A DNA stretch of 64,000 nucleotides from Micrococcus sp. (GCA_029961105.1 JASBVO010000002.1:186001-250000); one strand, 5' to 3'; positions 10,393 to 21,760 are shown, counted from the stretch's first letter. Notes: generated by a model not told the origin, from the sequence alone. Made by a program: numbers and translations.

Positions 10393-11529
10393 TCAGGCGT
10401 CGACCAGCATGCGGCCGACGATCAGCCGCATGATCTCGTTCGATCCCTCGAGGATCTGATGGACCCGTAGGTCGCGGACGATCTTCTCCACGCCGTACTC
10501 GTGCAGGTAGCCGTAGCCGCCGTGGAGCTGCAGGGCGGTGTTCGCCGCCTCGAACCCGGTGTCGGTAGCCACCCGCTTGGCCATGGCGCACAACCGGACC
10601 GTGTCCGGGTCCTTGCGGTCCAGCGCATCGGCCGCCCGCATCAGGAACGTGCGGGCCGCCTCCAGGTTGGTGGCCATGTCCGCGAGGTCGAAGACGAGGG
10701 ACTGCTTGGTAGTCAGCGGGGCGCCGAAGGCGGTGCGCTCCTTGAGATAGGCGGTGGCCTTGTCGAGTGCCGCCTGGCCGCCGCCGAGGGAACAGGCCCC
10801 GATGTTGATGCGGCCGCCGTTGAGACCCTTCATGGCGATGTGGAACCCGGCGCCCTCCTCGCCCAGGCGGTTGGCGACCGGAACCCGGGCGTCCTCGAAG
10901 ATCACCTGCCGGGTGGGCTGGGTGTTCCAGCCCATCTTCTTCTCGTTCGGCCCGAAGGACAGCCCGGGCGTGTCCGCGGGGACCACCACGGCGGAGATCC
11001 CCTTGGCGCCCGTGTCCGCCGTCCGGCACATCACGACGTAGTACTCGGAGCTCCCGGCCCCGGAGATGAACTGCTTGACGCCGTTGAGGACGTAGTCATC
11101 CCCGTCCCGCACGGCCCGCGTGGTGAGTGCCGCGGCATCCGAACCGGCGCCGGGCTCGGTCAGGCAGTAGCTGCCCAGGTGCTCCATGGTGGCCAGTTGG
11201 GGCACCCACTGCGCACGCTGCTCGTCCGTGCCGAAGGAGTCGATCATCCACACGACCATGTTGTGGATGGAGATGTAGGCCGCCAGTGCGGGATCGGCCT
11301 TGGCGAGCTCCTCGAAGATCAGGATGGCGTCCTTGCGGTCCAGTCCGGCGCCGCCGTGCTCCTCGTCGACGTAGATACCGCCCAGGCCCAGTTCGCCAGC
11401 CTCGGCGAGGACGTCGACCGGGAAGTGCTTCTCGGCGTCCCAGTCCAGCGCATGGGGGGCGATCCGCTCGGTGGCGAAATCGCGCACGGCATCCACCAGT
11501 GCCTGCTGGTCCTCGGTGATCTGGTACAT
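10393..11529 (-). CDS. Acyl-CoA dehydrogenase, probably isobutyryl-CoA dehydrogenase
   Basis: A protein of 378 residues, three-domain flavin dehydrogenase. FAD-contacting YCLTEPGAGSDAAAL and the C-terminal LRVHQILEGSNEIMRLIVGRML are visible; the glutamate in QILEGSNE is at the catalytic-base position of short-chain/isobutyryl-CoA enzymes. It oxidises isobutyryl-CoA to methacrylyl-CoA and passes electrons to ETF, whose two genes lie upstream in the same array. The assignment to isobutyryl-CoA rests on the adjacent HIBCH and MmsB genes and this motif; 2-methylbutyryl-CoA is an alternative. Confidence 0.9.
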   Translation of the reverse strand: MYQITEDQQALVDAVRDFATERIAPHALDWDAEKHFPVDVLAEAGELGLGGIYVDEEHGGAGLDRKDAILIFEELAKADPALAAYISIHNMVVWMIDSFGTDEQRAQWVPQLATMEHLGSYCLTEPGAGSDAAALTTRAVRDGDDYVLNGVKQFISGAGSSEYYVVMCRTADTGAKGISAVVVPADTPGLSFGPNEKKMGWNTQPTRQVIFEDARVPVANRLGEEGAGFHIAMKGLNGGRINIGACSLGGGQAALDKATAYLKERTAFGAPLTTKQSLVFDLADMATNLEAARTFLMRAADALDRKDPDTVRLCAMAKRVATDTGFEAANTALQLHGGYGYLHEYGVEKIVRDLRVHQILEGSNEIMRLIVGRMLVDA

Positions 11530-11580
11530 GACTGCAGTCCTTCCTCCACCTCCGCCACGGTCGATCGTGGCGGTGCGGGG

Positions 11581-13431
11581 CTACTTGGAGACCTTGCCCA
11601 TCCGGGCGGCGATGGGGGTGGTGAACATCGGCTTGGTGAGGAACCAGGCCGCGGCGATCACGGCCAGCGAGACCAGGAAGATCACCAGGCCCCACCAGTC
11701 CACGACGTCCCGGGAGGTGTACATGTGGTTCAGGTTGGCCAGCGCCCCGGTGAAGAACACCAGGAACACGTGCACGATGGTGAAGGCCACGAAGTAGAGC
11801 ATCACCGGGAAGTGCACCGCCCGGGCCCACTCCACCGGGTACAGCCTGTTCAATCGCTCGGCGCGCTCCGGCCACCAGGTGGAGAACCGCAGCCCGGAGA
11901 GGATCGCCAGCGGGGCGGCGATGAACACGGTGGTGAAGTAGGCCATCACCTGCAGGGCGTTGTAGTGCACCCAGCCGTTCTCGGCGGGCCAGTCCAGGGA
12001 GGCGTACTGGATGGCCCCGGAGATCATGTTCGGCACGATGTCCCAACTAGTGGGCACGATGCGCATCCAGTGCCCGGTGGCGAACAGCAGGACGATGAAG
12101 ATGACCCCGTTGAGCACCCAGAGCACGTCCAGCACCTGGTGCAGCCACTGAGACAGGGAGACCTTCTTCGGGGCGTTGCCCTTGGGCGAGAAGAAGGAGT
12201 CCTTGTTCGCGGTCCAGTACCCGGGGGGCTTGCGCTCGGTGCGCACCTGTAGGCCGGTGCGGATGATCAGCACGATGAAGAACATGTTCAGGAAGTGCTG
12301 CCAGCCCAGCCAGCCCGGGATCCCCACCGGCGCGGTCTGCGGCTGGGAGGCGTGCCCGTCATAGGTGGCGATGAACTCCTGCACCCCCTCCAGGGTGCGC
12401 AGCCACCGGGCGCCCAGCACCACCAGCGCGGCCACGACGACCAGTCCGCCGATGATCAGCGCCGGCTTCACCCACGGACGCTCCGGCTTCACCGGGGTCG
12501 CCGCACCGGCCGGGCCCGGCGTTCCCGCCCGGCCCGACGGGGCTGCGTTGGCCAGGAGCGGCGTGGACGCCGCCGGTGCGGCGGCCGCGGCCTGTCCCGC
12601 CGGCTGGGCGGCACCCATCCGTCGGGCGCCCGCACTCCCCGCCGAAGCGGCCTGGTCGTCCGAGGTCGTCGGGGCGGTGTTCGCGCCGGAGTCGGTAGGA
12701 GCCTGCCCCGCACCGCCCATCCGCTGGCGGCCGCCACCTCCGGCAGCACCGGCGCCCATGCGCTGGCGGCTTGCCGCGGCGGGAGCCCCCGCTGCCCCGT
12801 CAGCCCCTGCCGCGGGTGCCGTCGGCCCGCCACCCATCCGGGTCCTGGCCGGAGCCGCGGCGGCGACGTCGGCCGCGGCCACGGAAGCCTGGTTGGTTTC
12901 CGGCACCGCTGCCGCGGCGCCTGTCCCTCCCATTCGGGTCTTCCGGACCGGGGCAACGGAAGGTGCGGTTGCAGAGTTGGGGGCCGCACCCGAAAGTTCC
13001 TCCGCAGCTCCAGCCGCCGCGCCCGAGGCTCTCTCGGGAACCGGCGTCGAAGGAGGCGGGCTGGTCATCGGCCGGGGCGCCCCGCCCATCCGGGTCTTGC
13101 GCGCGGGGGCCGCCGGGGCAGCTGCGGGAGTTGACGGCGCATCGGCCGACTGCGCAGGCGCCGGCGCAGCAGCCGGTGTCGCTGCAGCGGACTGGCCGTT
13201 CGACGAACGAGGCGCCTGCGCGGACGTTGTCGCACCGGCACCTACCGGCGCACCGGCGGACGTGTCGGGCGCCGGTGCTGGAGCCGACACGGTTGCCGGA
13301 CCACCGGAGGGGCCGGCGTCGCGCCCAGGTTCCGGTGCGGTGTCCTGCTGGGGCAAGGGCGTGTACCCGGCCATGCGACGCCGCGCCGGTGCCTGGGCGC
13401 CACCCTCGGCGGTCTCGTTCTCGCTGGTCAT
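11581..13431 (-). CDS. Cytochrome b-type membrane protein with long RMG-repeat N-terminal tail
   Basis: A protein of 616 residues in two very different parts. Residues 1-315 are Ala/Pro/Gly-rich and predicted disordered, with six RMG(G/A) motifs (Arg at 114, 166, 198, 224, 237, 271) and a related RRRMAG at 17-22. Residues 320-616 hold about five to six membrane helices with histidines placed as in di-heme cytochrome b561/b6-type subunits: WQHFLNMF, WLHQVLDVL, TGHWMRIV, HYNALQVMAYF and HFPVMLYFVAFTIVHVF. It lies directly after etfBA and before acyl-CoA dehydrogenase, so it may carry electrons from ETF to the quinone pool or another acceptor. That role is inference; no iron-sulfur ETF dehydrogenase is in the window. 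Function of the tail is unknown. Confidence 0.75.
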   Translation of the reverse strand: MTSENETAEGGAQAPARRRMAGYTPLPQQDTAPEPGRDAGPSGGPATVSAPAPAPDTSAGAPVGAGATTSAQAPRSSNGQSAAATPAAAPAPAQSADAPSTPAAAPAAPARKTRMGGAPRPMTSPPPSTPVPERASGAAAGAAEELSGAAPNSATAPSVAPVRKTRMGGTGAAAAVPETNQASVAAADVAAAAPARTRMGGGPTAPAAGADGAAGAPAAASRQRMGAGAAGGGGRQRMGGAGQAPTDSGANTAPTTSDDQAASAGSAGARRMGAAQPAGQAAAAAPAASTPLLANAAPSGRAGTPGPAGAATPVKPERPWVKPALIIGGLVVVAALVVLGARWLRTLEGVQEFIATYDGHASQPQTAPVGIPGWLGWQHFLNMFFIVLIIRTGLQVRTERKPPGYWTANKDSFFSPKGNAPKKVSLSQWLHQVLDVLWVLNGVIFIVLLFATGHWMRIVPTSWDIVPNMISGAIQYASLDWPAENGWVHYNALQVMAYFTTVFIAAPLAILSGLRFSTWWPERAERLNRLYPVEWARAVHFPVMLYFVAFTIVHVFLVFFTGALANLNHMYTSRDVVDWWGLVIFLVSLAVIAAAWFLTKPMFTTPIAARMGKVSK

Positions 13432-13513
13432 GAAACTGTCAGTCCTTCTTCCGGATCAGCAGGCATGTGGCCCGAGCGACGTCGGCGGACGGGGAATCCG
13501 TCCGCCACCGTCG

Positions 13514-14503
13514 TCAGTTGCGGCGGGCGTTGATCTCCTCGACGAGCTTCGGGACGACGGTGAAGACGTCACCGACGACGCCGAAGTCGGCGACCTCGAA
13601 GATCGGGGCGTCCTCGTCCTTGTTGATCGCCACGATGGTCTTGGAAGTCTGCATCCCGGCCCGGTGCTGGATCGCCCCGGAGATCCCCAGCGCCACGTAC
13701 AGCTGCGGGGTCACGGACACCCCGGTCTGGCCGACCTGGTAGGACTGGGGCACGTAGCCGGCATCGACCGCGGCCCGGGAGGCACCGACCGCGGCACCCA
13801 GGGCGTCGGCCAGCTGCTCGACGACGGCGAAGCCCTCCTTGGACCCGACGCCGCGGCCACCGGAGACCACGGTCTTGGCCCCGCGCAACACCGGCCGCCC
13901 GGAGGTGGCCGGTGCGTCGGTCGCCTCGGTGATGGTGGCCCCCGGTGCGGCGGCGGTAGTGACCGCGGCGGTGGTGACCTGCGGATCGGCCACGGCCTGG
14001 GCGCGGGCCTCGATGGAGCCCGGACGCACGGTGATGATCATCAGCCCGCCCTCGACGGTGGACTCGGTGGTGAAGTCCCCGCCGAACACCGAGTGGGTGA
14101 CGATGACCTCCTGGCCCTCCTCGTCGTAGCGCACGCCCACGGCGTCGGCGGCCACCGAGCCCCCGGCCACGATCGCCAGCCGGCCGGCGACGGCCTTGGA
14201 GTCATTGGTGGCCGGGACCAGCACCACCGAGGCACCATAGGCGCCGATCGCGTCGGCCAGGGCGCCGACCTGTGCGGTGCCCAGCTCGGTGCCCGCGGCC
14301 TCGGACTCGGCCAGGTAGACCTGGGCCGCCCCCAGGGCCCCCAGATCCGCCACTAGGTCCTGTCCCTGGCCGGGGGTGGTCACCACGACGGCGACCGGGG
14401 AACCGAGCTGGGCTGCCGCGCCGAGCAGCGTGGCCGCGGTGGACTTGGGCTTTGCCTCGGTAGTGGTCTCGATCAGGACCAGGACGTTACCGGTGTGTGC
14501 CAT
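13514..14503 (-). CDS. etfA: Electron transfer flavoprotein, alpha subunit
   Basis: A protein of 329 residues. The C-terminal FAD domain shows [46 protein letters not shown] (each read in parts) and [40 protein letters not shown], the classical alpha-ETF signature. With EtfB it accepts electrons from acyl-CoA dehydrogenases. It follows etfB by 54 bases and precedes the cytochrome b gene by 82 bases. Confidence 0.95.
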   Translation of the reverse strand: MAHTGNVLVLIETTTEAKPKSTAATLLGAAAQLGSPVAVVVTTPGQGQDLVADLGALGAAQVYLAESEAAGTELGTAQVGALADAIGAYGASVVLVPATNDSKAVAGRLAIVAGGSVAADAVGVRYDEEGQEVIVTHSVFGGDFTTESTVEGGLMIITVRPGSIEARAQAVADPQVTTAAVTTAAAPGATITEATDAPATSGRPVLRGAKTVVSGGRGVGSKEGFAVVEQLADALGAAVGASRAAVDAGYVPQSYQVGQTGVSVTPQLYVALGISGAIQHRAGMQTSKTIVAINKDEDAPIFEVADFGVVGDVFTVVPKLVEEINARRN

Positions 14504-14557
14504 GATGTGCTTCCTTCAGGTCAGTGCAGGTCTGGGGTCGTGGGGAGGATCGGCGGG

Positions 14558-15340
14558 TCAGACCAGCCGGTTGGCGACCAGGAACTCGGCCAGCTGTGCC
14601 GCGGCCGTGCCGTCGTCGGTAATCTTCGGGCCGGCCTCCTTGGCCGGGCGTGCCGTGGCGGAGACCATCACCGACCGCACGGACGCCGCCTCCGGGCCGG
14701 CGGTGATGCCCAGCTCGGCCAGCGACCAGGTGTCCAGCGGCTTCTTCTTGGCCGCCATGATGCCCTTGAAGTTCGGGAACCGCGGCTCAGCGCTCTTCTC
14801 CGTCACCGACACCACGGCCGGCAGCGGCGCGCTGAGCGAGAGCGAGCCGCCGTCGACCTGCGCGGCACCCGAGACCCCGTCCGCGGCGATCTGCACCGCG
14901 TCCAGGCCCGGCAGCACGGGGAAGCCGAGGATCTCCGCGACCATGGCCGGGATCATCCCGCCCCGGCCGTCGGTGGCCTCGTTGCCGGCCACCACCAGAT
15001 CCACCCCGCCGATCCGCTGGACGGCCGCGGCCAGCACGCGGGCGGTCTGGACCATGTCCGACCCGGCCAGCGCCGGATCCGTCACGAGCACTGCCGAGTC
15101 GGCCCCCATCGACAGCAGCTTGCGCAGCGTCTTGGTGGTGTCCTCCAGGCCCATCGACAACACCACGATCTCGGCGTCCTTGTTGGCGTCCTTGTACTGC
15201 AGCGCGTTCTCCAGGGCCCGCTCGTTGATCTCGTCCGGCACCGGCTCGGACGCCGCGCGGTCGAGCATGCCCGATTCCAGGTCGATCTTGCGGTCCGACC
15301 AGGTGTCCGGGACCTGCTTGGCCAATACGACAATCTTCAT
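14558..15340 (-). CDS. etfB: Electron transfer flavoprotein, beta subunit
   Basis: A protein of 260 residues starting MKIVVLAKQVPDTWSDRKI, with the beta-ETF motif GNEATDGRGGMIPAMVAEILG and AAKKKPLDTWSLAELGI at the end. The ATG at 15340 has AAGGAG eight bases upstream; a longer in-frame extension to 15388 lacks support. It is the first gene of the minus-strand array and diverges from the acyl-CoA synthetase gene across a 181-bp region with repeated sequence elements. Confidence 0.95.
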   Translation of the reverse strand: MKIVVLAKQVPDTWSDRKIDLESGMLDRAASEPVPDEINERALENALQYKDANKDAEIVVLSMGLEDTTKTLRKLLSMGADSAVLVTDPALAGSDMVQTARVLAAAVQRIGGVDLVVAGNEATDGRGGMIPAMVAEILGFPVLPGLDAVQIAADGVSGAAQVDGGSLSLSAPLPAVVSVTEKSAEPRFPNFKGIMAAKKKPLDTWSLAELGITAGPEAASVRSVMVSATARPAKEAGPKITDDGTAAAQLAEFLVANRLV

Positions 15341-15390
15341 GGCGTGTGCTCCTTGTCGAAGATGAGGGATCCATTGCCTGCAGGACAACT

Positions 15391-15431
15391 TACTAGGACT
15401 TCCAACTGAATACTAGGCCTTCCGAGTATTC
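15391..15431. promoter_or_regulatory. Repeated/inverted elements in etfB - acyl-CoA synthetase divergent promoter region
   Basis: TACTAGGACTTCC (15391-15403) is repeated 20 bases on as TACTAGGCCTTCC (15411-15423), with one difference. Overlapping the second copy is an inverted repeat GAATACT (15408-15414) / AGTATTC (15425-15431). Two-turn spacing of a direct repeat between divergent catabolic units fits a regulator binding region; the regulator is not identified. Confidence 0.45.
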
Positions 15432-15521
15432 ATCTGTAGGCTGGATCACATCCTGTCCACGATGGGCTTTCCGGACCGTCCATCAACGTGGTTCCGCGCA
15501 TTCGGCCCCGCAGAGGTACCC

Positions 15522-17294
15522 ATGACCGCACAGTCCCCCGCCCAGATCCTCCGCCACTCCCGCGACGAGCTCCTGGCCTGCCGCACGGACCCGGAGACCG
15601 CACACCGCACCTTCGCCTGGCCGAGGTTCGAGCACTTCAACTTCGCCTCCGACTGGATCGACCACGTGGCCGCGGGTGAGCGCGGTGACCAGTCCGCGCT
15701 CGTGATCACCGGGGAGGACGGCTCCAGCGAGCGCCGGTCCTACCGCGAGCTGGCGAAGCGGTCCACGCAGGTCGCCGCCTGGCTGAGTGGGATCGGCGTG
15801 CACCGCGGTGAGCATGTGATCGTCATGCTGGGCAACCAGGTCGAGCTGTGGGAGGTGATGCTGGCCTGCATCCGGATCGGGGCCCCTGTCATCCCGTCCA
15901 CCGTGATGCTCGGTCCGGCCGACCTCGCCGACCGGGTCGAACGGGGCAAGGCCTCCTGGGTGGTCACCACCGGATCCGAGGCGGCCAAGTTCGACGCCGT
16001 CCCCGGCGACTTCCAGCTCGTGCAGATCGGCGAGCGCTCCGACGGCGGCTCCCCCGCCCGGCCCGTGCACGACTGGCAGGACTCCTTCGCGGCACCGACG
16101 GACTTCCGTCTCGACGAACCGACGCGGGCCGACGAGACGATGCTGTTGTACTTCACCTCGGGGACGACCTCCAAGGCCAAGCTGGTGGAGCACACCCACA
16201 CGTCCTATCCCGTGGGGCACCTTTCCACGATGTACTGGATCGGCCTCGAGCCCGGTGACGTGCACCTCAACGTCGCCTCCCCCGGTTGGGCCAAGCACGC
16301 CTGGTCCAACTTCTTCGCCCCGTTCATCGCCGAGGCCACCGTCTTCCTCTACAACTACTCGCGATTCGACGCCAAGGCCCTCATGCACCAGATGGACCGC
16401 GAGGGCGTCACCAGCTTCTGCGCACCGCCCACCGTCTGGCGCATGCTGATCCAGGCCGACCTGTCCCAGCTGAAGACCCCGCCCACCAAGATCGTGGCGG
16501 CCGGCGAGCCGCTCAACCCAGAGGTCATCGCGCAGGTGGAGAAGGCTTGGGGCACCCAGATCCGGGACGGCTTCGGGCAGACCGAGACCACCCTGCAGGT
16601 GGCCAACACCCCCGGACAGCCCGTGCGGCCAGGAGCCATGGGCCGCCCGTTGCCGGGTTACGACGTCGTGCTGATCGACCCGGACACGGGCCAGGAGTCC
16701 GCCACCGTCGGGGAGCTGTGCCTGCGCCTGGACCCCCGGCCGGTCGGACTGACGGTGGGGTACTGGGGCGACCCGGAGCGCACGGCCGATGCCTTCCGGG
16801 ACGGCGTCTACCACACCGGCGACCTGGTGTCCCGCGACGAGGACGGCATCATCACCTACGTGGGACGCAACGACGACGTCTTCAAGGCCTCCGACTACCG
16901 CCTGTCCCCGTTCGAACTCGAGTCGGCGATCATCGAGCACCCCGCGGTGGCCGAGGCCGCCGTCGTCCCCTCCCCGGATCCGATCCGGCTGGCGGTCCCG
17001 AAGGCCTACGTCTCCCTCGCCGAGGGCTGGGAGCCCACGGAGGAGACGGCCCGGGCCATCCTGCAGCACTGCCGGGACTCGCTGGCGCCCTACAAGCGGA
17101 TTCGGCGGCTGGAGTTCCACGACCTGCCCAAGACTGTCTCCGGCAAGATCCGGCGGGTCGAGCTGCGCCGGCGGGAGGTCGAGGTCCATCCCGACGGCGG
17201 CCCCTCTCCCGCCGCGCCGGCGCCGGGCGGTGCCCCGGCCGTCGTGGAATACACCGATGACCTGCTGCGCCAGGACACCCCGGCGGAATCATGA
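15522..17294 (+). CDS. AMP-forming acyl-CoA synthetase (medium-chain/ACSM-like)
   Basis: A protein of 590 residues of the ANL superfamily. ATP P-loop LLYFTSGTTSKAKLVEH, A5 region DGFGQTETT, A7/A8 GVYHTGDLVSRDEDG and ITYVGRNDDVFKASDYRLSPFE, and the A10 catalytic lysine in LPKTVSGKIRRVELR are all present. It activates a carboxylic acid to its CoA ester. The segment VASPGWAKHAWSNFFAPF resembles the acetyl/medium-chain subgroup. The start at 15522 has AGAGGT upstream; a 20-residue extension to 15462 has no ribosome site. It is coupled to the next gene by ATGA. The substrate could be a short branched-chain acid feeding the divergent catabolic array. Confidence 0.88.
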   Translation: MTAQSPAQILRHSRDELLACRTDPETAHRTFAWPRFEHFNFASDWIDHVAAGERGDQSALVITGEDGSSERRSYRELAKRSTQVAAWLSGIGVHRGEHVIVMLGNQVELWEVMLACIRIGAPVIPSTVMLGPADLADRVERGKASWVVTTGSEAAKFDAVPGDFQLVQIGERSDGGSPARPVHDWQDSFAAPTDFRLDEPTRADETMLLYFTSGTTSKAKLVEHTHTSYPVGHLSTMYWIGLEPGDVHLNVASPGWAKHAWSNFFAPFIAEATVFLYNYSRFDAKALMHQMDREGVTSFCAPPTVWRMLIQADLSQLKTPPTKIVAAGEPLNPEVIAQVEKAWGTQIRDGFGQTETTLQVANTPGQPVRPGAMGRPLPGYDVVLIDPDTGQESATVGELCLRLDPRPVGLTVGYWGDPERTADAFRDGVYHTGDLVSRDEDGIITYVGRNDDVFKASDYRLSPFELESAIIEHPAVAEAAVVPSPDPIRLAVPKAYVSLAEGWEPTEETARAILQHCRDSLAPYKRIRRLEFHDLPKTVSGKIRRVELRRREVEVHPDGGPSPAAPAPGGAPAVVEYTDDLLRQDTPAES

Positions 17295-18277
17295 GGGCGA
17301 TCGTCATCCCAGAATTGGCCGGGCCGGCGGCGGCCAGGATGCAGGAGATCCCCGAGCCGGCAGGCGCCCATGATCGCGCCGGCGGGCGCAGGATCCTGGT
17401 GGACGTGCATGCTGCCGGACTGTCCTTCATCGACCCCCTGCAGACGCGGGGCAAGTACCAACACCGGCTCGAGGCCCCGTACGTCGCGGGAAGCGAGGTG
17501 GCCGGCGTCGTGCTGGAGGCCCCGGAGGACTCGGCCTTCCGCCCAGGCGACCGGGTGGCGGGCTCCGTGTGGCACGGTGGGCTGGCCGAGCGCGCACTGG
17601 CAATCGAGGACTACCTGATCCGGGTCCCGGAGTCCCTGGACTACATCCACGCCGCCGGAGTCCAGATGAACTACTCCACCGCCCTGTACGCCTTAGAGGG
17701 CTCCGAAGTGCGGCCCGGCGGGACGGTGCTCGTCACGGGTGCTGCCGGTGGCGTCGGGACGGCGGTCCTGGACATCGCCCGGGCCCGGGACATCTCCACC
17801 ATCGCGCTCGTGTCCTCGGACGCGAAGGAGCGCATCGCCCGGGCCGCCGGCGCCACGCACGTCATCCGGTCCACCGGCCCCTGGCTGGAGGAGGTCCGCT
17901 CGCTGGCCGGCGGGAACGGCGTGCACGGTTTCATCGACATGGTCGGCGGTGACGGCTTCCTCGACGCCGTACGGTCGCTGGCCATCGGCGGCACCGGGGT
18001 GGTGGTCGGGTTCGCGAGCGGGACCGTCCCGGAGATCAGGACGAACCGCTTGCTGCTGCGCAACCTCACCCTGCGGGGCATGGCGATGGACGTGATGGAG
18101 GCCGCGCGCCCGGGGACCCTGGACCGGATCCGCCGGGGCGTGCAGGAGCTGCTGGACGCCGGGTCACTGCATCCGGTAGTCGACCACGTCTACCCGTTGG
18201 AACGGGCGGCCGAGGCCCTGGCCTCCATCGAGGAGCGGGCGGCCGTGGGCAAGGTCGTCGTCACCATCAAGGAATGA
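17291..18277 (+). CDS. MDR-family NADPH:quinone oxidoreductase-like protein
   Basis: A protein of 328 residues of the medium-chain dehydrogenase/reductase superfamily, zinc-free quinone-reductase type. The GroES-like half is followed by the nucleotide-binding motif VLVTGAAGGVGTAVLDIARA and AAGATHVI. No catalytic zinc cysteines are seen. It overlaps the synthetase by four bases and so forms a two-gene plus-strand operon. It might reduce a 2-enoyl-CoA or a quinone; the substrate is unknown. It converges on the HpcH/HpaI gene with a 51-base gap. Confidence 0.82.
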   Translation: MRAIVIPELAGPAAARMQEIPEPAGAHDRAGGRRILVDVHAAGLSFIDPLQTRGKYQHRLEAPYVAGSEVAGVVLEAPEDSAFRPGDRVAGSVWHGGLAERALAIEDYLIRVPESLDYIHAAGVQMNYSTALYALEGSEVRPGGTVLVTGAAGGVGTAVLDIARARDISTIALVSSDAKERIARAAGATHVIRSTGPWLEEVRSLAGGNGVHGFIDMVGGDGFLDAVRSLAIGGTGVVVGFASGTVPEIRTNRLLLRNLTLRGMAMDVMEAARPGTLDRIRRGVQELLDAGSLHPVVDHVYPLERAAEALASIEERAAVGKVVVTIKE

Positions 18278-18328
18278 CGCAGCGCGCGGATGAGGTGGAG
18301 AGCCCGGCGGCCACTGGGCACCGTTGAC

Positions 18329-19144
18329 TCAGTCGATGATCCGCCGTGCCTGCCTGAGCACCGGCTCATCGACCATACGCCCGCGGAAGCGGAACACCCC
18401 GGGCTGGGTCTGGGCCTCCGTCAGCACGGCCCGGGCCCACTCCATCTCCCCGGCGCTCGGCGCATAGGCCTCACGGATCACCGCCACCTGCGAAGGGTGG
18501 ATGCACACCGTGGCGGCGAACCCCGAGGCGGCGGCGTCCTCGGCCTCGGCCCGCAATCCGTCCAGGTCCGGGATGTCCAGGAACACCGAATCCAACGCCA
18601 CCTTGCCGGCGGCATTGGCCGCGATCAGCACGCGCGACCGGGCGTACCGGGCCACGTCCCGGTACCGGCCACGGTGCGGGCCGTCGGCGAATCGGCTGGA
18701 GCGGCCGGCCATCGACGCCACGAGGTCCTCGGCCCCCCACATCAGGGACACCACGGCCGGGTGCCGGGCGATCTCGGCCGCCGCCTCCACCCCGGCGGCG
18801 GTCTCGCACAGCGCGATGACCCGGTAGCCGGCCTCGTGCAGATGGTCGAGCTGGCCGGCGACCTCCGCCTTGGCGAGCATCAGCGTGCGGTACCGGCCGC
18901 CGTCGAGCGCCGCCAGGTCCAGGTCGTGGTCCACCGTGCCGACCGGATTGACCCGCACGATCGTGGTCTCCGGGTCCAGGGACGAGGACGCGACGTGCTC
19001 CCGCGCCGACTCCTTGTCCGCCGGGGCGACCGCGTCCTCGAGGTCGAGGATCACCGCGTCGGCAGCGGCCGCGGCCTTGGCGTAGCGATCCGGCCGGTCG
19101 GCCGGGCAGAACAGGATCGCCGGGCCCGGGTGCGCGCCGCTCAT
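18329..19144 (-). CDS. HpcH/HpaI-type CoA-ester lyase (CitE-like)
   Basis: A protein of 271 residues, TIM-barrel lyase of the citrate lyase beta/HpcH family. It shows AILFCPADRPDRYAKA at the start, DAVILDLEDAVAP (metal-binding acids), RVNPVGT, ALCETAAGVEAA with the metal Glu, and a C-terminal ATVCIHPSQVAVIREAY. In M. tuberculosis the CitE-like Rv2498c, next to a MaoC gene and acyl-CoA carboxylase genes, acts as a beta-hydroxyacyl-CoA lyase in leucine and itaconate breakdown. The same neighbours occur here, so a 3-hydroxy-3-methylglutaryl-CoA-type cleavage is the likely role. It overlaps MaoC by ATGA. Confidence 0.85.
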   Translation of the reverse strand: MSGAHPGPAILFCPADRPDRYAKAAAAADAVILDLEDAVAPADKESAREHVASSSLDPETTIVRVNPVGTVDHDLDLAALDGGRYRTLMLAKAEVAGQLDHLHEAGYRVIALCETAAGVEAAAEIARHPAVVSLMWGAEDLVASMAGRSSRFADGPHRGRYRDVARYARSRVLIAANAAGKVALDSVFLDIPDLDGLRAEAEDAAASGFAATVCIHPSQVAVIREAYAPSAGEMEWARAVLTEAQTQPGVFRFRGRMVDEPVLRQARRIID

Positions 19145-19733
19145 GCCGCGCCTCCCGACGCCGGCCCCTCGGCCACTGCCCCGTCCGCCGGGTCCACGGC
19201 ACCGGTTCCCCGGGCACCCTCGGCCGCAAGCGCCCGCGGCGACACCTGCATCAGCGTGGACCGCTTGGCCACGGCCACCACGGTCCCGTCCTGGTTCCGC
19301 GCGGTGTGGTGGAACTCCACGACGCCCTGGTGGGGCCGGGACTTCGAACGCCGCTTGGACGCGATCAGCGTCTCGGCGTAGAGGGTGTCCCCGTGCCGCA
19401 CCGGGGCGGGGAAGGACACCTCGGAGAAGCCCAGGTTGGCCACGATCGTGCCCTGGGTCAGCTGCGCCACGGACAGCCCGACCAGCGTGGAGAGGGTGAA
19501 CATGCTGTTGACCAGCGGCTCCCCGAACTCCGTGCCGGCGGACCACGCCGCGTCCAGGTGCAGGGACTGGGTGTTCATCGTCATCGTCGTGAACCCGACG
19601 TTGTCCGCCTCGGTGACGGTACGCCCCGGGGCGTGGACGTAGACCGCCCCCTCCTCCATCTCGTCGAAGTACAGCCCGCGCTGCTCGATGCGCTTCGGCT
19701 CCCGAGCGGTGCCCGGCTGGGAATCCTGGTCCG

Positions 19734-19737
<4 letters not shown>
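19141..19737 (-). CDS. MaoC-family hydratase
   Basis: A protein of 198 residues, hotdog hydratase. Segments are [27 protein letters not shown] (parts), [17 protein letters not shown] with the aspartate/histidine region, [19 protein letters not shown] and [17 protein letters not shown]. The usual catalytic Asp-x4-His is represented by N-x4-H in this subgroup. The last 30 residues are a low-complexity A/G/P tail. It lies between the biotin carboxylase subunit and the lyase, overlapping both by four bases, and would hydrate the carboxylated enoyl-CoA (methylglutaconyl-CoA type) before cleavage. Confidence 0.84.
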
Positions 19738-21755
<2,018 letters not shown>

Positions 21756-21760
21756 CTCAC

